From contig DF237133.1 of NCBI GenBank assembly GCA_000708835.1, positions 1 to 64,000 on the forward strand: DNA of 64,000 bases. The letters run 5' to 3'. Every line of letters begins with the position of its first letter. Position 1 is the stretch's first letter. The translations under genes were made by a program, and so were the position numbers. This document shows, one piece after another, positions 31,559 through 49,900 of the stretch. This DNA comes from Klebsormidium nitens. Its lineage: Eukaryota; Streptophyta; Klebsormidiophyceae; Klebsormidiales; Klebsormidiaceae. A model generated the notes under the pieces. That model saw nothing but the letters and a program-made list of their open reading frames with translations. It searched no databases and was not told the DNA's origin.

Positions 31559-32500
31559 ATGGGGGCGCTGCAAGATCTTCCGAGGGACGTGCTCCTCATC
31601 ATTCTCAACAAGCTTGCAACTAGGCAGGGCCCTCGTACCGTATTGTTGGCCACATGCGCCTGCAAAGCGCTTGCAACAGCTGCAGAGAGCGCTCCCGGTT
31701 ACTGGAAAGCGGCGTTCTGGTTTCCCTCAGACATGAATGAATTCTGTGAGGAGGATTTCGAGGCATTCGACGCTGAAGTGGAAGCTTTGGGAGGGTACAA
31801 GCGATTGCTGGCTGCAAGTTTCAGGCCTCTTGAGCGAATTGACCGAGATGGATTCAAGGGAGGGCAATGTGAACAAACGCAAAGTGGAGTAACCCAAGCT
31901 CGAGCAACGTCTCTTACCTCCGCGTGTCCAAAACCTGACTTGAAGCCGGAATTTACGGGGAGTGTCTTAGCGTTACTCTATCTCAAGAACAAGCGTGTAG
32001 CGTACGGAATTTTCAGTCCATGGGAGAACTCAGGCCAAGCAGCGCCTGGTTCTGCGGAGGTGAACGCAAGGCGCTCACACCTACGACCTTTGGTCCCTTT
32101 AGACGCACTGAGAGAGGAGCTTGCCGCGATCCGCAACTTGATGGGTGATGACACTTGGGCAGGCTTCGAATCCCAGCTCATGCGCCGTGACAAAGATATG
32201 ATCACGTTGGAGGTCTTTGCTTGCAAGAGAGTGCTGCCAGCTGGTTTTGGTGTCGGCCAATCTCGTCGTATAGAGATAGTGCGTGGAATTTTCATCATCG
32301 ACCATAACCGGTCGACCGGTAGGGAGCGCACTTCGCTTGGGATGTATCTGTGCGGCACTATACAGAGGACGGGCTTGCACGAACATGGCCGGAGGAAGTG
32401 GCCTAACTACGTAGAGTGCAACCCATATCTAACGTTGCATTTGGAGCGGGGACCCCATTGGACGCTTGATTGGTGGAAACCTCAATTCAGACAGCTCTGA
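31559..32500 (+). CDS. F-box-like protein, intact family member (copy C), 313 aa
   Basis: Single exon from ATG 31559 to TGA 32500. Residues 1 to about 50 (LQDLPRDVLLIILNKLATR...CACKALATAAE...WKAAFW) match the F-box pattern: a Leu-Pro start, Ile/Leu helices and a Cys-Lys before the third helix. By family knowledge such proteins bind SKP1 and act as substrate receptors of SCF ubiquitin ligases. The C-terminal domain (about 125-313) has no repeat type I know (no Kelch, LRR or WD). Its conserved landmarks among the three local copies are LRPLVPLD, ITLEVFACKR, EIVRG, MYLCG and the ending LTLHLERGPHWTLDWWKPQF. Copies A (14915-16032) and B (17679-18631) are broken, so this is the only full-length member here. 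The shared upstream palindrome may be part of its promoter. The F-box call is by eye and not certain. Confidence 0.8.
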   Translation: MGALQDLPRDVLLIILNKLATRQGPRTVLLATCACKALATAAESAPGYWKAAFWFPSDMNEFCEEDFEAFDAEVEALGGYKRLLAASFRPLERIDRDGFKGGQCEQTQSGVTQARATSLTSACPKPDLKPEFTGSVLALLYLKNKRVAYGIFSPWENSGQAAPGSAEVNARRSHLRPLVPLDALREELAAIRNLMGDDTWAGFESQLMRRDKDMITLEVFACKRVLPAGFGVGQSRRIEIVRGIFIIDHNRSTGRERTSLGMYLCGTIQRTGLHEHGRRKWPNYVECNPYLTLHLERGPHWTLDWWKPQFRQL

Positions 32501-33768
32501 TGCTCAGCTAGATGTGCAACGGGTAAGTAGAATAAGTTGTTCAACGGGAGGGCAATAGGTCAGTAAACAGGTTACAGGTTTCTGAGATCGGCCGTTTCAG
32601 CGCAGATTGCAGACTTTGGATTACGTGGAAACACGGGCTGATATCCATATCTTTAGTTATGAACAAGCTTCAGCGTTCATTATTAGCTGGTGCTTGTCTT
32701 ATCACTTGCGGAACCCTTGCAGTTGCGTTTCGAGCAGACCGGGCGGCCTCGGATTGGTAAGATTGCGGTCAACGATGTCCGTCTTGCTTCGATTCTGCAT
32801 GAACTGTAGATATAGCAGCATGCATGATGCTCAGCTAATGCTCGTGAGTAAGGAAAAAGGGCACATGCCATGCTTAAGTGGACATCCATAAAGGACTCCT
32901 CATGATCATCGGTGTATGCGTATACTCCAAAAGCTTGAGCATGACTTATCAAAAGGCCTTCTCGTCCTTGGGTTGAACCCACAGCACATGCAGGCGTACT
33001 CTGCTCGAGTGAAGAAACAAGGATGTCTCTTAAAGGCGGTCGTCACGAGACAGATTTGCCAATCTGCCATGCTGATCAAGGCCCGGCATGTTGTTGGAAT
33101 CTATCCAACCGCTGAGTGGGCGGACTCACATACTCGCATACATGCCCCAACCAAGGAGCGTAAATTGCCGCATATATGGCCATCATGCAACTAGCCCGAC
33201 CATGATGCGAGGACGTAAACGCCACGGTGTCTCATGTCAACCAATACTACAAAGCCGATGCAAAATGCAAAACCTTCGCATGTTATTCTAGAAAAGTGGC
33301 ATGGGCGGTGTGCATATGCGCCGCAAAACTTGACCGGACCGGGCCCGGGCCCGCGGGCAAACGCGTCTATATGCCATGACTTAAGTTCGCCTGGCACACT
33401 GAATGCATCTGTCAATCCGCATACATGCAATGATGGACAAATACGCATCGATTGTTTGCTCATTGCTAACCATTTGAACACGGCCCAAGGCCGGCACTGA
33501 GCGCGGACATTTTTGTGGCGATATCCGGCCCTATGTACATGCATATGCGCTTTGGAAACAACGCGAACCGCATGACTTCCATGCAACTTTTGTGCGTATG
33601 TGTGCATGTTACACAGATGGCAGCCCACGAAAGTGCCCGCCTATCCACGCTCTTCGAAAGTAGGCTGATGACATGTATGCTTTTCGGCTTGCACATGACC
33701 GGGATAGAAGAACCTGCGCACCTTTCCTACATATTTACACTTCAACAGCGAAGCTGTCCCGGTGCTCG
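32501..33768. other. Intergenic region between F-box-like copy C and HAM
   Basis: To about 33090 this is the downstream tail of the segmental duplicate, matching in inverted orientation the tails of copies A and B. From about 33230 to 33530 it is CATG- and GGCCC-rich noncoding-looking DNA. No gene is supported. Confidence 0.5.
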
Positions 33769-39795
<6,027 letters not shown>

Positions 39796-40956
39796 CTCAA
39801 CCTACACGTTACTGAGAACTCGTCACATGGATGTCCCAGAACCCTAATCCTGCCGCGGTCTCCGAGGAGACAGATGCGTCCAGCTTAATGCTACTAGGCC
39901 CCAAAAAAATAGCACCGTTGACAGCATCCACCACAGGACTGCTAGTTGCCCGGTCGTGCCTTGAACATTCTACTGCTGAGTGTTAGGTGCTGCTACTCGC
40001 AAGCGAGACATATCGCCAACCGTTTTCTTGTTTGTTTCTAGCTAGCAAGGTCCTGTGCAGCATGGAAGGCAGGCCCGCATTGCTGCTTCAGAACTCCATT
40101 GGCACATGAGGACGACTGCCAGAACAGCAAACAACCATTATGCTCCTCGCATGACGGTTTGCTTCTCCTCCGTCGGAGTCCGAAGGCAAATTGCCTTCTT
40201 GCTGCACCAGCTCAGCGCTTGTTCCAATATAGATTGCGTGCAGAGGAATCGGCCAAAGTTGCCCGGTTATGATACATTCGGGCTCACCCACCCGCCTTGC
40301 CGGCACCCGGTACGGTCTACCGGTCGAATAGAGGACCCTCTTGGAGAATTCAATTCAAAATTTCAAAATTCCAGCTCCATCTTCATCACCTTAGGCTCTG
40401 TAAGTATTATAGGCTCCCGACGTTCCATTCAATCCTTTCCTTTCTTTGCTTCTTTAACCTACTTTTTAACAAAGGATGCTGCAACGGCTGTGGCGATGGG
40501 GTGACCGTGGGGGCTGGCATACCGTAGGTCCAGGCGACAGGCTGTATAGTAGAAGGCGTATCCTGAGGAGAAGAATCAGCAGAATCAGCAGAATCTATGG
40601 GAGGGGGCAAAAGGCCTCAAAGAAAGGGGACACCCAGCTCTAGGAAACAGGCAATAGGCAAACAGCGGCAGCGTGCGTAACCACTTGAATCCAAAAGCAG
40701 TAATTGTGCCGGTAGCTTTCAAAATTTACGCTATGTCTGGACACTCTGGGTCCATGTACATAGCATTGAGTAATTCCAAGTGAGGGGGGCTTTCCCCAAC
40801 GTTCCGCTGACTGTTGTTGGGGAGCCAGGATGCCGCCAGACTGCTAGCAAGGTCATCAGTACCGAAATTACCGGGTCAATCATGGGGGACCATGTCGTGG
40901 ATGTTTCACTAACGGTGGACGGGGCCAGAAGCAAGCTGCCTGTTCCGGAGACCTCT
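39796..40956. other. Divergent upstream region of HAM and RTTN
   Basis: Head-to-head gap. Between 40780 and 41073 the sequence is open on both strands; the plus frame joins the RTTN start codon in frame (an alternative RTTN start is ATG 40882). Nothing else coding is supported. Confidence 0.5.
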
Positions 40957-43900
40957 ATGAAGGTTCTGCTAGGAAAGCTAGGTAAGCCAGGCTGCCTGTT
41001 TCTTACCAGGCCTGGAACGAGGGTGCCAGAAGTAACCTCAGAGAGGCCACAGAGGTCAGCAAGAACCTGGTAGTTGAGAAATATTAGGCACCACCTTAGA
41101 GGGTCGAAGGCGCTTCTTTGGCATCGTTCCAATTTGCAAGGATAACCTCAAAAACTTGGACGCAAGCATGTCTTTCTGCCCTTTCGTGTGCTGGCGAGCA
41201 CTTTTGAGACCTTTACAATCCTTGAGAGATTCGCGCTTACATCAGTGTATGAATGTGAGGGAAGTACCCACTGTACCTCCAAGTAAAATTACACATTTTC
41301 TCTTACCAGGCCACCCTCTGCCTGAGGTCCGGTGCCGCAGTCTGCGGAGCCTCAAGCTGAAGATGGAGCACGGCTTACTGCGCCTGGCAGACGCTGCGGA
41401 GGAGGAATACTTGCTGCGGCAGCTTTTGGAATGGTTCAATCGAGAAGGCTGCCAGCAGGAGGAAGAGGTTCTGGGGCTACTGGCACAGCTGGCACAGGTA
41501 GTCTTGCATCTAAGTTTTTACTGGGGCATGGTGGTGTAACCTGTGAACTTTCCCATAGCAGCACCTTGAGGCTGAGTGTCGTTCATCAACTTCCCCATTG
41601 CCCCACATGACAGACTGAGCGGGACGTCATGGCTGTTGGTAAAATTACCTTCTTTCTTCTGAGTAGTTGGCTCATGAACTACAGGGGCAGCCACAATCAA
41701 GAAGTTTTGAGCATTGATCCAGTTCTGTGCTGCGTTTCAAGCTTGGCAACAGGAATTGGGGAGTGCGAGTCTCAATCGGATAGGTGACGTACTGACCTGG
41801 AATTCAACTCTTGCAGCGGGCGCGAGCACGGCTCCTACTGTGCGACCTCGGCGCTCTCGACTTCCTCGAGACCATGCGCGCGCACAGCCCTGCCCGCCTC
41901 CACCCCCCCATTGACAAGCTCGCCGCAGTGCTCCTGTCAAACCCCCAGCCTCACCAACCGGACACCACAGAATCTGCAAACCCAAGCAGAGCAGGGCCCG
42001 CTCTTGCTCAGCCTCTTCATACCGAGCAAGATTCTCGACATGGTGCGCCCTCATTCAGAGTGACTGAGAGAAGGTCGGGGCAAGGGGCACCGTCAGACCG
42101 GGCTTCTCTTGCTCCTGGGGTAACCCGCCCCCCTGTTGCAACAAAGACCTGGGAGGAGGAAGGAGGGGAGTTATTACAAAACCCTTTGAGTCTTGCCTCC
42201 ATTTTGTCGCGTCCTCCTGCTCAGCGGGGGGTACAACCGGAACCCCAGCCGCAGCTTCGGCCCCACCCCCCCGGAAGGTTCAAAGACCCCCCCAAACTAG
42301 CGGAGGAGCCGTTGCCTGACCTGTGGCTTCCGGAGGTTCCTCTACGGCCCTCCGACGACCAGTACCTCTTTGAACTCAACCTCAAACTCCAGTGTATCGG
42401 CGACCCCCGGATCGTTAGAGCGGCGCTTGCAGAGCTTTGCAATAGGGCGGTTCACGATCTCCCCCCTGAGGCGCTCCTGCAGAAGCACCCCATCCTAGAT
42501 AGCGTCCTTTCCCTGGCGCACCCGGTGGGGTCTCCCGGCGACCTCGACATAGCGGCGCTTAACTTTGTGGCCGCCCTGGTGAAGCGCACGGGGGGAGCAC
42601 TGCGTCTATCTAGAGACGAGAGCTTTGCGGTGCACCTGGGAGGGGAGTCCGAGCCGTCAAACGTGTCGCCGAACCATCCGACGTCGTTTCTCAGGAGCAG
42701 CTACCCGATTGCAAAACGGGCACGCACGTCCAAAGGAGAAGCGTTCGGCAAGCTTCGGGGGAGGATTATCGGGGAGCGGGTTGTGGACGTGAGCAAACAC
42801 ACGCACGAGATTGCGATGCACATGCTGAAGCTGCTCGCATTGGAGAAGCGGCTGGAAAGGGCGGTGGGCATTCTCCGGGAGTTGCTGCCCTTGTTGCGGC
42901 CGCAGGAGGAGGGCCATGGAGAGAAGCTCGGCTCCAAGGTAAGTCTGTCTAGGTACGGTTCTAGGATCTCGGCTGTTGTTGTGATCGTACTCAAAGAAAG
43001 AACGGATTGGTCTAGCAAGTCCAGAGGATTTTTGGCGGCAACTCGCGGCGCTGTTGTGTGTGCTCGCAGGAAACGAGCAGGCAAGTGTGCGGCTAAAGGG
43101 GTCGTAACGTGATCCACGACGTCCATCAAACTTCCATCGAAGCTGTAAATTTCTTTTTTGAACTCCACCCTCACCAATTCTGGTACCTTTGGAAGATCCT
43201 TCTGACCACTACAAACTCAGAAATAAGCTGCCTGCAGAATTCACAACTGTTTCGGACGAGGCTTATGTTCTACCCTAACCGTTGCTTAACCCGTGAATAA
43301 CCACCCTGCAGACCCGAGTGCGCTTCGCCCAATACTTCCACATAGTCACTGACGCCCTCCACTCCCATACCCACTCCTCCCCTAGCCCCCTCACTCAACT
43401 CACCGGCGTCACCCCCCCAGCCGACGCAGACCTTGCTTCCGCGGCAGCAGCCCTGCCGCCCTTTCTAGTTGTCCTCTCTGTCGGCTGTGCTTTGGTGCGG
43501 CTGCTGCCAGCAACTAGTGTGGGAGAGATTGTGCCAGCGGCGCTCGCAGAGGCGATCGGCGCAGTGGCGCGGGACGAAGTCTTGGCAGCCTGCGTCACGG
43601 GGGTTCGGACCGAGGTATGTGGAATCATCTTTTGGAACTCCGTCACTCTCTTCTCATGCGCTTAGGTTGCAAGGATTCAGGAAGGTCGAGAGGGCACCGG
43701 AAAGAACTCTTATTGCTTGGGAGTGTCGAGCGAGACTGCAAACGATTGCTCGTCAAGTTCTGTGCTTGGCAGCTCCTCTCAGCCCGCTTTCGTAATTTTG
43801 GCAAGCTTTTTTGGAGCAATGCGGAGGACAGCAGTTGGTTCTTGACACCATTGCGTGGGTCCATTTTGGGGCTGAGAGCCTCTGTATTCGGTGTAGACTA

Positions 43901-46900
43901 CCTAGTACAAGCCTTTTGCCAGAACCATTGGTCGGCTAATTCAGGCTGTCTTTGTTTTTGCTGACATATGCTTGGGCCATGAATCCATCGAAACCACCTC
44001 TCTGTTCTAGTGGGGTTTCCGACTGCTTTTGCTTCAGATTTACGCTGGGGCTCCGGGTGCCTTTTCTGAGGTCGGTGGGACGAAACAAGCTCGGCGGCCG
44101 TACCCAAAGCGACGCCCTCATCCATTTCTGCTTTTGTGTCTTTTCAGATGCTGCCTTACCTCGCCGTTTTGGACCCTCGGCTCCATCAACAGCTCTCGCA
44201 AGCCCAGTACGCATACTCGGCCTCAAAAGCCGCAGCTTCGGTCCTCTCTCGTTACAAGAACCCAGACAGCTCCAGAGAAGCCGACCCGAGTCCGGAAAGC
44301 GTCGAGAAGTCTGGCTCCGCTTTGGAAGCGCTGGAAACGGTTCTCGCAGCGGTCTCGTCTTTGGCGTTCTCGGGAGACGAAGAGACGGCTCGACAGATGG
44401 TGGCGCTAGTCAAAAGAGTCCTTCGGGAGCGGAGTCTGGCGGAAGAGAGGCGGATCCCAGGGGAAAAGGGGGCTTTGCCAGCGGAACGTGGAGGAACGGC
44501 AGCGGAACGGCGGGCTTCGACCGCAGAAGGAGAGCGGAGCTTTAGAGAGGAGCAGGGCAACGAGCCGAGTACTTCCGAGGGGCGTCGTTCCGACGTTGAG
44601 GCTTCAGCGGAGAGTGACGTCAGTAGAGTAGATGACGGAAGCAGAAGCGAGTTAACGAGAGAAGGGCGCACTGGAGAGAAAGAAGGGGGCCAGTCATCGG
44701 ACGGCCCAGAAGCAACGGGACATGCAGCTGAGTTCATGCGGATGGCTCGTGGCGTCATCTTGCGCCTGATCACCCACGAGAGCGCGCGGATCCGTCGGGC
44801 CGCTTACGAGGGTTTGTTGAAGGCATCGACGGGAAACGGACGCCAGAGTGGGGAGGAGGCGACAAATGCGGAGGTGGCTTTCGTGGGTTGGCTAGCTGCA
44901 TCGAATGAAGTGGTGGTCGAGGTGCTGACACGTGGCATTCACCAGGAATCAACGGCCGAGGTGAGGCGACGCCAATCGTTTTCTGCTAGCTTGAAACGTC
45001 AGATTGCTGTGCCGATGGTTAGGGGGCTTTCTTCGAACCTCAAAAAGAGTTTGGAAATGTTTCTTGTCGTTCGACTCAAGAGGATAGATGAGAGGGAACA
45101 GTGGTTGGAGAGAAAACACATCGGACGTCACTGCTGGGAAGGCTACACCATATCAAATCCTGCGTGACGGGTTGGCGTCATCGGCTCCCCGCTTTCCCCG
45201 ACATGACAGTCCATTTCGGAATGGAGGACTGCCATTTTTGCAGTAATGCATCGTTTAGAGGCAGAAGCTCTTCCAAATGGATCCTCAACAAAGCCTAGAA
45301 CATGAAAGCTGCCACTTCCTTGCGCCTTAACCCTTCGATAGTGACTTCCTACATGGGGCCTTGAAACGAGTCATAAAAAAAAACACTCATGATAGACTCG
45401 AACCTGACGTTTTCGCACTCTATAGCCTGCTGCGGCCCTCTTCCTGCACCTGGTCGACTCCGTCCCTCCGTCCGAGCGGGCGCGCTTTGCGTCCGCACGT
45501 CCGTGGCTGTCCGGCTGCCTCGACCTCCCCCGGGCCACGTCGGCGGCCTTCGCGGCTTCCGGTCTCATCACCCGCTCCCTCGAAAGCGCTGTCACGCAAG
45601 CCCGCATCCAAAATGCGACTGGGGGATCCCTCCAAGGGGCGGAGGAAGCACCCGGGAAGGAGCGACGAATTCCGGGGGAACGTATTTCCGGAACAGAGGA
45701 AGCGGCTGGAGGGGAGCGAGGGATTCAGGGGGCCACGTGGCAGGAACTGGAGTGGGAGGAGTTGCGGTGGAAGTTGATGGGGTTGTTGTCCAAGAACCCG
45801 GCGGTGCGTGCAGAAAGCTCGGCGGATGTAAGGGACAGTCTGAAAGAGCTAGGGGAGGGGCTCTCAGGGCTTTTGCTGGGCGGTGGTCTAGCCGAAGACG
45901 GATCAGAAGACGTCAGCGATCCATTCCGTGATCTGCTGGTCGACGTGCAAGCTCTAGGAGATGACGTCAGTACGGAAGTTGTGGAAACGGTCCCCGCTCG
46001 GGAGCTCCCCGCGGCAACAAGGCGTGACGCCGAGTCGTTGCTGGCGATCGTACGGTCGCCGCACGTCGAGGACGCCATCCGACGTTCTGCATTGGAGCAG
46101 CTCCGCGCGAGTACCGCAGATCGACGGCTGGAGACGCTCCTCGCAGAAGACGAACGGCTGCTAGAGCTTCTGGTGGGCGAGACGCTCAAGTGGGCGCAGG
46201 ACTGGGGGTCGCCGCTCGACTGCCTAGAACTAGCGGAGCGAGAAGTGCGGGGAGAAGAGCGAGGGTCTGGTGGGTTTGGGCTCTCGGCTTTGGGTTTGCT
46301 CGCGCGCCTTTCGAGCTCCAAACCGGCACGGAAATGGTTGCTGGGCGATCCGACGGCCAGGATCCACCCGCTCCTTCCCCTGGTCTTCCATCCGACGGTC
46401 GAGGTGCGCCGCGAGCTAGGGGCCCTGCTGACGGCGCTCCTCTTCTCGGCCGACGAGTTGCTGACGTCACTGGGCTCCGCCGGGACAAGTGTCCCGGTCA
46501 CTGTACATATACCTCCGGCAGCCTCGGAAGCGATCGGGGACTCTGAACCGAGGACGCCGGTGCCTCTCCCTTTGCTGGCGAGCTTCGCATTTCCCTGCCC
46601 GGTAGTTCCCGCCCGAGTGGCCGGATCGCTGCCGGAAGATAACGGCGAAAGGCCGGAGCTTCAGAAAGTGAAGCGGCTCTTGGAGCAGATGAGGCTACTA
46701 GAAGACGGCCCGATTCCGGCGTGGGAGAAAGTGGAGCGGAAGAGGGGGGCGGGCGGCGACCTTTCGCTGGTGGAGCGACAGGCATGGGCGGCCGTCCCGG
46801 GACTGCTACCCGAAAAAGTGTTTGACACTATTCTGCGACAGAATCAGGAAGCGCAGGTTAGTTTGTTGCGCATAACCTGTTCACACTTTCCCTCACTTTC

Positions 46901-49900
46901 ATCCGAAACGGTGCGTCTTCTCAACCAGATGGTCTCCTCCCGTCTGCCCCTGAATTCCGGTCCGAGGTCTGATACGTAGACCTCTTTGGACATTTGGCAG
47001 CCGCAAACTAGTTGCCCAACTCAGAGAGATCTGCTAAGGTGCGCGAAAGTCCGTTCAGTTGCAGAATCGCATGTTACCTGTCGATAATGCAGGATTATGT
47101 GTAACCCTTTCGCCGCAAAGGCATGCCACCAATGCGGTCCACGCTGCGGTCGTCGAAGAAGTGTCCGAAGTCGATCATCTCATTGTTTGGAGTCGCACCT
47201 TCAAGTGGGTCCCCCGTCTTGGGCATCCCTGATTGTCTAATCTGAGCCCACTCGACTCCAGCTCCCTCCTTCTTTCTTACAGTCTCACGACGACTGCCGG
47301 CGCGCCCTCGCCTCCCTTTCCCTCCACGTCATCCAACACCCCCTCCGTGCCCGTCTCCTGGCCCAAGCCCCATGGCCCCCCGCCCTGCAACGCTTCCTCT
47401 CGGTCCCCCCCATCAGCGAAGAGGACCAGTCGCTCGCTTGTCTAGTTCTTAACCACATTCTCACCATGCTACGTTTGGGGGCAATGCCTTCCGGAGGACT
47501 ACTGCTGCTCGCTAGAATAGCGAGGGACGTCTCGATTCCTCTCCTGGCAAGAAGCTGGGGAGAAGGAGAAGTGAACGGTCTCAGGCGTGAATCAGAAACA
47601 GAGGCTCGCCGGCGAGAGGGAAAGGGCGGTTTGCGTTCCGGCAGGGGGTCCGGTTCAGACTGGGAAGCTGCCCCCCCTTTCTCAGAGCGCCTGCTCGAGT
47701 TTGTTGTCGAGCTGCTGACGTCGGCAGGGGGCCAGGGCAGCCGCCACGTGGCAGCACAGGTCTGCGAGGCGCTTTTGATCTCGACGGGCTTCGTAGAACG
47801 GCTGGTCGCCATAGCGCGCTCCGAGCGCAGCCCGATGGGCATGCGATGCCTCGCTTTACGGGGCCTCGAAGCGACGGCCGCCCTAGTCCCTCATTCCCGT
47901 GCTTCGGAGGCCTTGCAGAAGCAGGTTTGCGAATCGGTTATCCCCCTGGTTAACCTAGTCATCTCTCTTTCGGGCCAGCCGAAGGACGATGCGCCCCCGC
48001 CGCGGCGTGCGCTCCTGAAACAGGGCCTCTTGGCCCTCCGAGCGGTAACGGTTTCTGCCGGGCCCCGTTTTTGGGACCGCGGCTGGGCGCGCACTGGCGC
48101 GACGTTCTGGCTGTCGCGCCTCGGCCGCGACCACGAGGCTTCCGTCCGGGCGTCCGCGTTCGCGCTGCTCGCGAGCGCGGCGTCCGAAGAGGCGCCGGGA
48201 ACGCGGCACATGCTGGGTTCCTATTGGCCGGAGGTCGCCCACGTGGCCGCGAAAGCGGCCCTGGATGTGCGGGAGTGTTACGCGGTCCGGCAGGAGGCGC
48301 TGCAATTCATCGCTATGGCGGGGAGGGCGGAAAGAAGTGACCACTCGGTGGGGGGGGTCTTAACCGGGGAGGAAAGAACGGCCCAGGCTGCGGAGGGTTC
48401 CGGGGACTCCAACCGGGGAAACGAGGATGACGTGGAAGTGGCGTCAGCTGCACCAGAGCAGCCACACGCCGAAGGAGCGGGGCCGGAAGAACTGCACGAC
48501 GAACGCGCACCTCTGACGTCAGCCCCGCTTACAGAGATTTCGGAGGGCGCGCTAGACAGAGACGAGGCCAGCTTCTTAAGCGGCGTTCCGGAACGGGGGG
48601 GCGGCTTGGGCTTAGAGTCAGCCCTGCGCCGGGAGGGGTTCTGGGAGAGGCTCCCGGGGCTAGTCCTCGAGAAGGACGCGACCGCGGGATTCTTGCGCGC
48701 GCTGACGTCATTGCTCGCGGCGCTGACGTCAGAGGCGCTGCTTGACGTCTTGGAGGTCCCGGCCATGTGGCCCCGGTTGCTTCAGTTGCTGAAAGTCCCA
48801 ACGGTCGGCAAAGCGCAGGAGGCTCTTTGCGAAAGTACTGGTTTTGAGGGCAGGGTTCTGGGGATGTCCGGCCTTCTCGATCGGGTGGCGTCGGCCGGGC
48901 ACGTGGCTGAGGTTGTGGCGAGGGTGGGACACGTGTCGGAACGTCACAGGGCGATGCTGATGGGTAGGCTCGGTGCGGTGCCTGCTCTGGCGGAATCGTT
49001 CTGCGCCGTATCGAAGATGGGCAAGAAGTGGCCCACTGAGGTAGAGGCTTCGATGTCGAAAGAGAAGTGGTTGCTAGAGCGAGAACGGGCGGTCGCTTTG
49101 GAGAGTCTAGCTTCGGCGCTGAGTGCTGCTAGCTACTGGAAGGCTTCGACGAGTGCGAGTTCGGGGTTGTTCTGTAAAAGTGACACGTGGCCGAGCGAGA
49201 GCGCCTTGAGGAAGGTCGTTGCGGCGACGGCCGAGTTGTTGACGGATGAAGAAGAGGGGGCGGAAGGGGCGCGGAAAGCGGCAGAGCGGAACGGGAATGG
49301 GGGAAAGAAAGACGACGTGACCCCTGTGAGCGGACTAGAGCTTGCCGTCTGTCGCCTGGTCGCTTCGCTCCTCACAGACGGCCCAGCAGCGGCGAAGCTG
49401 TTGGGTAAGGAAACAGACAGCGGCTCAGGGGCGCCGGATTCCGGTGGGCCCCGGAATGGCGGAGCTGATTCCGGCGGCACAGAGGAAACGGCAGCTAAAA
49501 GGTCTCCGCAATTTGACGGCGATAACGGACTAGGCGGAGCGCTTTTCGACGGTCTACTTCCGTTATACCGCGAGGTCCGCCGCCGACGAATCGAGGCCCT
49601 GTCTTTGGGCAAATCGTCCGAATTACTATCTTGCTCCGAAGCCTTCGCGGCTGTCGGCGGGGCCCTCCGTGCACTCGTCGCCTTCAGCAAGGGCGCGAAA
49701 GCGCGCGCGTCGGAAAATGCCTTCCCGGCGACGCTGCTCGAGAACGCACGCGACACCCAGGCGCTGCTGCGGCTGGAGAGCCTGCACCTGCCACTGCCCA
49801 ACCAGGGCGCGCTACGTCAGCACCGGCGCGAGGGCGCCGTCGTCACGGTGACGTCAGCAGGGCCCCGGAAGAAAGGCCCCGTCCCGCACGGCGCGCAGCG

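Noticed and set aside
40780-41073. Open frames on both strands around the rotatin start
   Set aside because: Only the short 3' part of the plus frame joins a conserved exon; the rest has no family match and could be leader sequence.
45380-45412. GGTTCGAGTC followed by a run of T on the minus strand, like a tRNA B box and Pol III terminator
   Set aside because: The T-stem does not pair and no 5' acceptor strand or A box is present; it also abuts the rotatin exon 6 acceptor.
45725-46501. Long minus-strand frames opposite rotatin exons (also 49133-49801 and 44252-44773)
   Set aside because: They are Ser/Arg-rich mirrors of GC-rich coding exons whose plus-strand frame fits rotatin.
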